NCBI GenBank assembly: GCA_013398615.1
Contig: VZSR01003805.1
Coordinates: 3,949,728-4,013,727 of the forward strand
DNA length: 64,000 bases
Origin: Brachypodius melanocephalos
Lineage: Eukaryota; Chordata; Aves; Passeriformes; Pycnonotidae
Direction: 5' to 3'
Below are positions 49,611 through 59,600 of the stretch, piece after piece. The translations under genes were made by a program, and so were the position numbers. How positions within the stretch are numbered: position 1 is the stretch's first letter; every line of letters starts with the position of its first letter. The notes beneath the pieces were generated by a model. The model ran no database searches. It worked only from the letters and a program-made list of their open reading frames with translations, and was not told where the DNA came from.

Positions 49611-52600
49611 TTCCTGTTAAAATCAAGCAAAAGCAGGTCCTTATACTAGTGAAATATACAGCTAGATTCAAACACTGCTTGAGTTATTCAGCTGGGTTTG
49701 GGCTATAAACAGTATAATGCCAAAGGCGAAGAAAAGAAAACAATTAAGAGTAGCTGCATATAACATACAGCTGATGCTTCACTATTTACCATTTTTTTAT
49801 TATTTTTCTTCTTAGTCAGTCACTACCAACTTGGATAACAAACTTCTTGTGAGCATTCTGATGGAAATGGATGCCTGGAGAACTGTAATTTGTGAGAGAG
49901 TATTGTTCTTGCTCTGACTGCACAAAAAGGCATTGTGTGATTGATTTTCCAATAATTGGGTTAAGTTTTATAAAGCTTAAAAAAAGAGCACATAAGCTAA
50001 ATTTAGGTCTTTTACTGCTTCCCCCTCCCTCAATAAGGAAATTATATTAAACAGTCATGAAGTCATACCTATGGTCTCAAAAACCTTTGCTGAAGTTTCT
50101 ACAACAGCATTGTTCAGGCCTTGCCTTCTCCCTCTTCACCCTCAGATCTCCAGTCACAACCCACAACCACCTCAACCACGTAATGGGACAGGCAGCATTG
50201 TCACACTTGAAAGATTAAAAAGCTGTGTTCATCTCCCAAAAACAAATTTTGACCAAGAACAACCTGGTGACCAGCTGACTGCCAGTGGATGAGAGGGATG
50301 TTGCCTTTGGAGTGCTGAATGCTTCAGCAACATCTCTCTAAAAGAAAGTTTGCAGGTGAGCTCAACTCTTGTCAGCTCAGCTATTTACTTCTCTGCGAAT
50401 GCTCTTCTTGGGAAATTCTCATCACCACATGTTCTAGTAGGTAATGAATTATGGTAGTGTTTGGCTTAGTTTGCCTTTCACTTGACACACAGATAAACAC
50501 AAAGGAGTTTTTTAAAATCAAATTAGAAATGTGGGTTTTGGAAAATACTGCAGTATCTGCAAAAACAATAAAGTGGTATTGTGACAATAAAGTGGTTTTA
50601 GCTGAACAAGTATTGCTCTCTATATAATCTGATTCTGCATAGACTAATAAAAATTCAAGGGCGTGTGCTGTTACATTGCCCGAGTCTTCACAGATTTCTG
50701 CAGTTCATGAAGTATAAGACAAACATGAGATGTAATGATGTCTCTCAAAGCAAGATGAATTCAGTGTTTTAAGAGGAGCTGGATGTGTAGTGGTGTTTTG
50801 AGAGGCTCTTTGGAAACAAGGCTCAGGCTGTCTGCATGCTTTATTCCTATACAGCAGGAATTCTCAAGCTGTACTCAGGCTAATAGCATCCTAAAGCTAA
50901 GCTCAAGCTCAAGAAGTTGCAAAATCGTATCTTAATGAGCAACCTCATAAAATGCAGTAAAACCCTATGCTTGCCATTCAATTCAACATGTGAAATTCAG
51001 TAATAACAAATGAGTTTGTGAAATTGAAAGCAGCTATTTTTGTACCTGTTCTTTTGCTCATAATCCTATACCAAGAACTAGAAAACAATCCTTTGATTTA
51101 AAAAAAAATTAACAATGAAAACTGCTTATGAGTTAGTTATTTTAATAATGATGAAATAACAGGACAGAAATATGTGTTTTGAAATAGAAGTAAAAACATT
51201 AGGAGTCTGTGTGTGGGTATGTGCTGAAGTCAGGAACGGGTTCGGAAAAGGAGAATAATCCTACAAATTTCTGTGAAGTTTTCAGTGAGACTGTGTTACC
51301 CAGTGACAATGAAACAAGCTTCTCCATTTGCTACCTGTCAAATTGTTCATCTTATCCTGACAAACCTGGGTGGCATCTGATGGAGCCCACTGCATTCAGA
51401 GCATGTTCCTCTTGCAATGGAGCCAGGTTACCCTACACTCCAATGTCAGCATCTGCAAGGTGGGGCAGACATACCTGAGCCTCCTGAACCTTTGGAAGTA
51501 ACAGAGACTCTGGAGCTTGTGGAGGTCTGTGTGGAGTCTGTGCAAGACAGGAAATTAGTAAAAGTTACAGAGCTGAGGAGAGGATTTGCACACTCTGCAC
51601 AATGGCAAGTCTTTATTCAGTCTGCTTTGCTTGCAGAATAGGGGTCTCTCTTTAAAGGCTTAACTTGTATTTCTGTCTCTTGTATGGCAAAACCCTGCTG
51701 TGGAATTCAAAGCCCTTCTGTGTCTCTGAGCATGCACTCTTTCAGGCAAAGGTGAGACCTACTGTACTAAGGCTCTGGGGACAGGACCTGTTTGGTGAAT
51801 GATGATGTTAGGTTATGTATTTCAGACAGCTGGCACTCTGTATCTCAGCCTTCACCCCTGTTGACTGAATGTTTGAGTTAGGAACTTGCATCTAATACAC
51901 AGTGAGGTTTTCCAAATAGGTTGTGATTGATGCTCTCAATTATTCTTGTCAAGGTCCAAAGCAAACCTTGTGTTATCCATTTGTCAGCGCTTGCAACAAA
52001 GCTGTTTTCTGAACAGAGTTCTCCTTATTAGATATGAAAACTTAGTTAAATGGAGAGGACTGAGTGAACTTTATGCTGTTGTGAAGTCTGATCTTTTATT
52101 TTCCACTTTCATAGTGAAAATTAGAGCTTTTAGTATTTAACTTTTATTCAGCTGGAATATCACAGTTACTGATGAGAAGACAAACTGTTAAGCTTGAAGT
52201 CTTCTTCCTGTGTGTGCTGTAGAATGCAGCAAGCCAGTCTCTTCTTGAGCTACTTGTCTTTTCATTAAAATGCCGATACATGTCATCAGTGTGTATTTTT
52301 TAAAAAAATTAATTAATAATGACTTAAAATTTTATAGTGCACTATTGGGAAAGAGGACACCTAATAACTCCTCATCTTGAGTCATCTTTGTTCCACACTC
52401 TGAATACATTCTGCTGGAGTTTGGCCTTCAATGCCTTGCATCAAGCTTTTTCAGGAAAGATGTTTATAATTATTGTTTTCCTGGGCTTTTTCTGCAGTGG
52501 GGATTTTTAATGATGTTGCCGTCCCTAGTGTAAATATAAATAATTGTTGTAAATTAAAGGTTTCCCATGCAGTATGCTCCAACTCTCCCCAGCCCCTCTG

Positions 52601-53692
52601 CTATGGTACGTCTAAAGTAGTGATTTGCAGTACTCCTGCCTCATCTTGTGTAGATAAACAGATGATAGAAAAAAAAATCCGTCCTGTCAACCACACCACT
52701 GATGAAGTAGACATCCATAGCAGTGTATTTTATTGCACTAACATGAAAAGTCACAGCAAGGACTCTCAATCAAGTAGAAGTTATCTGACAGATAAGCAGT
52801 CTGAGGTGATTAGCTGAAGATCAAGGCTTTTGTTAGTGACATAGATCCTTCTGTGTGTAAGCAGAGCAAAAATCTTTCTTGTTGTTTTCTTTTAGATATT
52901 TCTAAAACTGCTATTTACACTCTCTACTTCCACAGGAAGTAGTCTCAAAATCCTTAGATAAGAAGACAAGAAAACCATTTGTGGTTTTTAGCACTCTGTG
53001 TGTTCTGGCTCTGCCAGGTGTTCTACCCACTGCAGAGTTAGACAGGTGGAAGCAACACCTTGTCCTTAAAAATTTACTATTTTTGCCTTGATCTGTAGAG
53101 AGCCAGTATGATCTCCATCATCTGCCTATGGTTTGCAGTCTGTCCTGATCTTGATGCATTCCCTGTGTAGAGGAAAACAAGCTGTGATAGCGAAGGCTGG
53201 TACTGCTCCTTCCAACAGAAGTAGGTAACACACTTGTGGAATTGCCTCCCCAGAATAAACTCTTAAATGCTTATTGAATCCAGAAAAATATGGAAGGGAA
53301 CTGGATGAAAAAAATGGATATAGTGGGTCATGGTTTACACCTCCTATTTCAGGAAACTAATTTAGCCAGCTAAATTAGGTAGCTAGTTTCTTTGTGCTGT
53401 ATTGTTACTTAATGGTAAATAAGAAAGAGAAAAGTTCTTATAAAGAATTATTCAGACTAGAGTTTTGTTCTCACTACAGATTACTCCAGTTGATCCTTCT
53501 CTCTTCATTTATGGGAGAAACTTATGGAGGCTCACTTCCTAAAGCAGCTAAGTGTAACTAAGCAGTGAGAATATGCCCTCTTCTGTACAACATGGTCTGC
53601 TGTCCATCTTTTCTGTGGTTGAGTGCAAAATTCTGTCGTTGGATGTGTATCTATAGTCTTCATATGAACCAGAGGAAATTACTTCACCTGTC
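49611..53692. other. Intergenic sequence, nothing identified
   Basis: Several short ORFs lie here (50071-50292, 51209-51478, 51417-51641, 52473-52817). None has a recognisable domain or splice context. No repeat family was assigned. Confidence 0.5.
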
Positions 53693-53698
53693 AGCAGA

Positions 53699-54138
53699 TG
53701 TGGATGGAGATAGTGCTAAAGACAATCTTGCAACTGATACCTTGCAGCTGTATTAATCACCGAAGAGTGGGAACAGCCTTGCCCTCAAGGCTAAGGGTGT
53801 GATAAAGAGTTGGGGCCAGGAAGAGTCAGTTGAGGTTTGCTGGCTGTGCTGCGAGGACAAAAGGATAGGAGGTCGGTCAAGGGACAGATAAGGTGAGCCA
53901 CTGTACGAGGGACAGACAGGGACAGGCGGCCGTGCAAGGGACAGGAAGAAGTGAGCTGGAACTGCAGAAGGAAGAGAGAAGAAGGAGAGAAAGAGCCAGA
54001 GCTGTGTGGAGCTGTACATTGGAAAGATACATAGAAAAGGTATGAAAGACTTTTTGCATAACAAAGTCCTGATGCTTGAACCCCCCTGAAGTTTTTTACT
54101 GAAGCACTCTGAGTGCAGTGGCCATCTCGACAACAACA
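53699..54138 (+). repeat. LTR 1 (5' LTR)
   Basis: 440 bp, starts TGTGGATGGAGATAG and ends CTCGACAACAACA, two bases before the primer-binding site. It has two extra segments of about 10 bp (near 53817 and 53920) that LTRs 2 and 3 lack. Confidence 0.9.
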
Positions 54139-54140
54139 AA

Positions 54141-54158
54141 TGGTGACCCCAATGTGAT
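54141..54158 (+). other. Primer-binding site, tRNA-Trp type
   Basis: TGGTGACCCCAATGTGAT, 2 nt after LTR 1. It matches the complement of the tRNA-Trp 3' end, as used by avian leukosis-type viruses, at 16 of 18 positions by my recollection of that site. The two mismatches look like C-to-T/G-to-A decay. Confidence 0.8.
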
Positions 54159-54665
54159 GAGGGACTTGATGGGAGCTGTGGTGGGGAGCATGGTGACCAA
54201 CATGATTCGCAATTGAGCTGCAGGGCGAGGTGCAGCGGAGATGGAGTCCAGCAAAGGTAAGAGCAGCAGGGGAAGCTGCCAGTCTGGACCTGATTTTGAC
54301 ACCTGGAGTATAGGTGAGCTGCTGGGAACATAAGAATGGGGACTCAAGCATCAGGGGAAGAAGGTGAGAAACAAGGATAAGCTGCTAAGGAGCTTTCTCT
54401 AAAAGGTCAGCCATTTCAATAACAAACAGTTGCCGTTTGACACTGCTTTTGGTCTCTGCTTTTTGTTGTGACTGCCTCGACATTTGGTACTCAGTCTGGA
54501 CCCGTATGGAGTCCTAGTGACTGGAAATATTGACCCACGGGGAGGAGAGTGGGGTGGGTGGCATTGGTAAAGCTGAGAGTGGCGTGTGGGAGCTACAGGG
54601 AGGTCCGGACCTGATTTTCTCCTATCAAAGACACTTGGAAGCAGGTGAGCCACCAACTAGTAATA

Positions 54666-54960
54666 ATGGGACACAATTTATCTAAAGAAGAGGAGACTGT
54701 TTTGGCTACATAGAAAGCTTGGTTAAGCAATAAGGCAATTAATACTTCTGGAGAATACTGAGATGCTTCTTGCTGGGAATAGATCAAGGAATCTGAAAAA
54801 GTTTGGAAGAAACTTTAAAGCCCATCTAGACTGTGAAGTTTGTTGTGAAGTTTGAGGTCTGCAGGAGGGACCCCAAATTATGGGGCCTACTGGAGAATCA
54901 TTGCAACAATAAAAGAAGCGGAGAACCACTGCAACAGGGAAATGAGACAGTTTGTGGAAA
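54666..54960 (+). pseudogene. gag-like N-terminal remnant, broken
   Basis: An ORF-like start with Met-Gly (a possible myristoylation site, as in retroviral matrix proteins) lies downstream of the primer site. It is stopped in frame at 54711-54713, 54759-54761 and 54780-54782, so it cannot make a protein. Similar sequence seems to continue after a frame change to about 54960. The gag assignment rests on position and the Met-Gly start, not on a database match. Confidence 0.45.
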
Positions 54961-55197
54961 ATAAAGAACATCATGCAAAACAAAGATTAAGAACAAACAA
55001 AAAAAGAGTAATCAAAGCAGGAGATACAGAAGGAATTGGAGACAAAGCAATTCTATTACTTAGTACAATGTGTTTATTTGCTAGTAATCAGCGGATTTTT
55101 TATATGTATGAAAGTATTTACAGAAATTAAGGCTTGCATGTGGTTTGAGACAGTAGCTGAAGGTGCTCAGTGCTCGGTTGATTGTTTAGCAGGGTAA

Positions 55198-55258
55198 TGA
55201 AAAAAAAAAATAAAGAAAATAGAAAAAAAAAAGAAGAGAAAAGGAAAAAGAAAAAAAT
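55198..55258. repeat. Purine-only A/G tract in ERV
   Basis: About 60 nt almost entirely A and G. A shorter version at 56014-56051 lies in the duplicated piece. Confidence 0.8.
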
Positions 55259-55417
55259 AACATTAGCCTTAAGTACTGTAATGTATTTAATACAGATTGT
55301 AACACGTGTTGTATCTGAACATTTGTATGGCTGCTAGTCCTAAGAGAAATATGTGAATATGTCATAATGTCAATTTACCTAAACATGTCTTTTCTAGAAC
55401 TGCTCAGATGTGTAATT

Positions 55418-55435
55418 AAAAAAGAAACGGGGAAT
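55418..55435 (+). other. Polypurine tract before LTR 2
   Basis: AAAAAAGAAACGGGGAAT immediately upstream of the TGTGG start of LTR 2. This is the plus-strand primer site of retroviruses. An equal copy lies before LTR 3 at 56200-56217. Confidence 0.75.
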
Positions 55436-55855
55436 TGTGGATAGAGATAGTGCTAAAGAAAGTTTTGCAACTGATACCTTGCAGCTGTGTTAACCACTGA
55501 AGAGTGGGAACAGCCTTGCCCTCAAGGCTAAGGGTGTGATAAAGAGTTGGAGTCAGTTGAGATTTGCTGGCCATGCTGCAAGGACAAAGGGACAGGATGT
55601 CGGTCAAGGGACAGATAAGATGAGCCACTGTACGAGGGACAGGCAGCTGTGCAAGGGACAGGAAGAAGTGAGCTGGAACTGCAGAAGGAAGAGAGAAGAA
55701 GGAGAGAAAGAGCCAGAGCTGTGTGGAGCTGTACATTGGAAAGATCCATAGAAAAAGTATGAAAGACTTTTTGCATGACAAAGTCCTGATGCTTGAACCC
55801 CTCTGAAGTTTTTTACTGAAGCACTCTGAGTGCAGTGGCCATCTCAACAATGACA
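55436..55855 (+). repeat. LTR 2
   Basis: 420 bp, TGTGGATAGAG ... CAACAATGACA. It shares the two missing 10-bp segments and the TGACA end with LTR 3 rather than LTR 1. It is followed by AGCAAA, which resembles the flanking target hexamer with one change, and then by internal sequence. Confidence 0.9.
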
Positions 55856-56217
55856 AGCAAATACTTGTATTTGCTCAATATAATGTGTTTATTTGCTAGT
55901 AATCAGCAGATTTTTTTACATGTATGAAACAGTTTACAGAAATTAAGGCTTGCATGTGGTTTGAGACAGTAGCTGAAGGTGCTCAGTGCTCAGCTGATTG
56001 TTTAGCAGGGTAATGAAAAAAAAAGAAGAGGAAAAAAAAGAAAAAAAAAAACATTAGCCTTAAGTACTGTAATGTATTTAACACAGATTGTAACACGTGT
56101 TGTATCTGGACATTTGTATGGCTGCTAGTCCTAAGAAAAATATGTCATAATGTCAATTTACCTAAACATGTTTTTCTAGAACTGCTCAGCTGTGTAATTA
56201 AAAAAGAAACGGGGAAT
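55856..56217 (+). mobile_element. Duplicated 3' internal piece of ERV
   Basis: From about 55880 this repeats 55066-55435 with small differences: shared ATGTGTTTATTTGCTAGTAA, the A/G-rich tract and TTAGCCTTAAGTACTGTAAT. It ends in a second polypurine tract. It shows that one unit of 3' internal plus LTR was duplicated in tandem. Confidence 0.9.
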
Positions 56218-56634
56218 TGTGGATAGAGATTGTCTTTAGCACTATCTTGCAACTGATACCTTGCAGCTGTGTTAATCACCGAAGAGTGGGAACAGCCTTG
56301 CCCTCAAGGCTAAGGGTGTGATAAAGAGTTGGAGTCAGTTGAGATTTGCTGGCCGTGCTGCAAGGACAAAGGGACAGGAGGTCGGTCAAGGGACAGATAA
56401 GATGAGCCACTGTTCGAGGGACAGGCAGCTGTGCAAGGGACAGGAAGAAGTGAGCTGGAACTGCAGAAGGAAGAGAGAAGGAGAGAAAGAGCCAGAGCTG
56501 TGTGGAGCTGCACATTGGAAAGATACATAGAAAAGGTATGAAAGACTTTTTGCATAACAAAGTCCTGATGCTTGAACCCCCCTGAAGTTTTTTACTGAAG
56601 CACTCTGAGTGCAGTGGCCATCTCAACAATGACA
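56218..56634 (+). repeat. LTR 3 (3' LTR) with micro-inversion
   Basis: 417 bp, ends CAACAATGACA next to the target hexamer AGCAGA. Bases 56229-56245 are the exact reverse complement of the matching 17 bases in LTR 1 (53710-53726). A 3-nt deletion in the purine-rich part is also specific to this copy. Confidence 0.9.
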
Positions 56635-56640
56635 AGCAGA

Positions 56641-59600
56641 TGCAACGTGAGCACACATTATTTTTTCATGTGTACATGTTTTTATTTTCTTTTAAAAGTT
56701 CATATAAATATCAGTTCTTGTTGAATCCAGATACAAATTAATAACAGCCATGGGAGATCTGGATCACCTGAGGCAGCATATCTCCTCCAAGGAGAGGCAG
56801 CTAAAGGGGAAAGGATAGAGTGTTTGCTAAGATGTAAAATAATTTAACCATGTCAAATCCCTGTTAATATAACATGCTCTTTGTATCTGGTTATGTGTTA
56901 GCCAGTCTACCTGCTAACAGCAGTATTTGAAAGCTGGACAAGGAGAGGTTAAGCTGAAAAATTTGACTTGGGGCACACATAGATAATAAAAAGCTAAAAG
57001 ATGTTTTTCTGCTTAAACTAAACTTTGAAAAAAATCCCACGTATGCACTTTCAGTTTTGTGCTGTGTGTGGATGTCAAATATGCTTAGCTGGAGCAGAAT
57101 TTCTTGAAAGTAATTATTGTTGTCCCATTTGGCTAAATATATCTATAAACATACCAGAAGTATGCAAGATCAGAAAATGCTGATATAGATTTAATAGTTT
57201 GGGGGGCAGGGTTATTTAAGAATTGGGACTCTTAGACTGTTATTTTGAAATTTTTTGCTGTGTTAGCTATATGTCATCTATTCCCAATATATATATATTT
57301 TAAGTGGAAAGAAATTGATAAAGTGGTTTATTCAGAACAGATTATTTCAAAAAAGGAAACAAAATTTGGGAATAAGATGTCTCAATCCTTTAACTGCTTC
57401 AAAGGGTCAGAGAATCTGGAGAACCTTTTTCAGAGCAGGTAACCCTATGAAATATTTCAGGCCAGATAGGCAAGCAGGCGGCAATGCAAGCTCTGCTGCC
57501 AGGACTGGTCCTCTCTCTCTTCTGCCCTCCTTCCCTGCGCTGCAGAGCTTTTAATCAGACTCTTGGGATAAAAAGAGCAGTTAATACAGCTGGGGGAGTT
57601 TTACCCTGGGAGAAAAGGGGTGTCCTGCTTTGCCTCCCTGGCATGTTGAGGCCTTTGAGATTACTGTTAGAGGGGTTAAATGGGATGGTCTGGGAGCTTT
57701 AGGAGTTTCCAGCGAGTTGCACACTGGCCACCAACAGCTTAAGCTTTTGGAGGAAAGTGTCAGGGTGAGTGACTCAGATGGCCAGTCTGCCTCCCGTGGC
57801 ATCAGTGAAAGAGAGGAGCTGGCTGGGTCCTGACCTGCAGTAAACATCAGCCCCAGACAATCTGTTGGGCTTTCTGCCTCCTGCTCTGAACAGGAGCAGA
57901 TGAGGTGGGACAGGATCTCAGCTGGAAATGTAGCAGTAAAACTTGCCACTGAAGTTTCTTGGACTTGGATTTGTCACAGTGTGTATTTCTCCCTATAGAA
58001 ACACTTCCTTTTAATGTCCAATCTTTTCTGCACATGTATTTGGCCTGCCCTGCAGCAGCCTCAGGTCTGATTTTACCACCACAGCTCAGGGAGGGTTTAG
58101 CAGCAAGAAGGAGTTAAGTGAATAAATATGCGTGCGTTTTTGCAAACGTGTGTGTGCCTTGTTCTGTTCCCACCTCCCTGAGGGAGGTTGTTTCCCTGTG
58201 GAGCAGCCTGACTGGAGCTGCAGCCACGTGAAAGGACAGCAGCTCCTGCTCCACCTCATCTGCAGGAGGGGAAAGGTGTGCCTGATTGGGAAGATCAGGA
58301 TTAGCTGGAGAAGCGGGAGAAGAGAGGAGGGAGGAGAAAAGAAAAGCAAAAAACCTCCAAACCTTTGAATGGCAAGGCTGCCCTTCTAACATGTGGCCAG
58401 CGTGTGCCATACAGGCTCAGGGAGGCAGCAGGAGCGCAGGTGAGAGGCGCTGGCTGGGCAGCAGCACAAAGAAGCATCCTAGCAGGATGGAGCATTCCAG
58501 GAGCCCAGGACACAGGGGAGGTCTGGAGGTGCACAGGCCACGACAGACAGTCTGCTGTCACTCTGCAGCAAACTCAGCCTGGAGCCCAGCCAGGGCAAAT
58601 GCATGGACCGTGCAAGGTATGTCACTTTTTCATCTCTCTTAGTGTTGCCTTGTTATGTTATAAGGCAGAAGCAGGAATTTACTGAGTTCTGTGCTTGCTG
58701 TATAGCATTACTGCATTTATGAGGTAAGAGGAACATTAGGGGATTGTTTTTGAGTATCACTGCTTCAGGAAGATATTACAAAAGTTTAGTTTTTTAGGGA
58801 GAGTTTTTGCGTGTGCTGTTGTCTGTGGAAGAACAAGGCTGGGGGCAATCTAGCAGAGAGGAAACTCAGAGATGCAAATCCACCACTTCAGAGAAAATTG
58901 CAGAGAGAAAGGGAAACCTGTCTAAAGTGAAGAAAGTGCATAAAAAGTGGGTGCCTGACAGGAAAACCTGGGGGAGACTAGGGAATCCAGGTTTGTATGC
59001 ATGTTCAAGCTTTAGGGTTTACACTTCAGGGCATTGCTCTGAGGGACTGTCAAGTCCCTTTCAGTCCTCTTCACTTGGAAAAATTATTCCAAGGTGTACA
59101 ATTTAATTTCTATATTCCTAATAGAGGGTGCATGTGTTTTTTTTCTGCAAAACATATCTAAACACCTGGGAATGGTGTCAAGATTGTGGCTGGAACATTG
59201 TCTGTAGATTCATAGTTGTTTCCAAGAGGACAACTCGATTCTATCAGGCTGCTAAAGAGCCTCCTGCAGCACATCTCAGGCAACCCTTTCCCTGCCTTGA
59301 TGTTGTGAAGTTCTGTTGAGAGCTATATACTGCTTTCCTTTGCTGTCATAAGTTTGAAATTTTTGGTACAACTTAAAAGGTATGTAACAAGTTCAAAAGT
59401 GTTTTTTGTTTGTTTTTTTTTAATTTTTTTTTTTTATTTTTAGAAACACTCTGTGCATGGATCATGCAGTTAAACTCATCTGTCTGTACTGCTGCAGGGT
59501 TAGCCAGCATTCCTATCATTTTGCTATGATCCTTGGTGTTGCACTTACCTTGAAGGACATGTCCTTGAATTCTGGCAACTTTTTCAAGTGACTTTTTTTG

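Larger units (their letters stand above)
54139..55435 (+). mobile_element. Internal region of the ERV remnant
   Basis: 1.3 kb between LTR 1 and LTR 2. The order is primer site, leader with two similar GGACCTGATTTT-containing blocks (about 54288 and 54605), a broken gag-like start, an A/G-rich tract at 55198-55258, noncoding 3' sequence and a polypurine tract at 55418-55435. Recognisable pol and env are absent. Confidence 0.8.
53693..56640 (+). mobile_element. Three-LTR endogenous retrovirus remnant with 6-bp target duplication
   Basis: The hexamer AGCAGA at 53693-53698 is repeated at 56635-56640, directly flanking TG...CA element ends. Inside are three LTR copies (53699-54138, 55436-55855, 56218-56634). 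A 1.3-kb internal part lies between the first two and a 0.36-kb piece between the last two. The short piece repeats the 3' end of the internal region, including the polypurine tract. The tRNA-Trp-type primer site and 6-bp duplication point to a class II, alpharetrovirus-like element. No pol or env was recognised, so it is not autonomous. All antisense ORFs across the LTRs are shadows. Confidence 0.9.

Noticed and set aside
50071..51641. Short + ORFs (50071-50292, 51209-51478, 51417-51641) as genes
   Set aside because: No domain, no clear exon borders and overlapping frames. Their lengths are expected by chance.
53753..54351. Minus-strand ORFs of 186-192 residues, with similar ones at 55416-55856 and 56276-56656
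   Set aside because: They lie antisense inside the three LTR copies and recur only because the LTRs repeat. No protein family was recognised.
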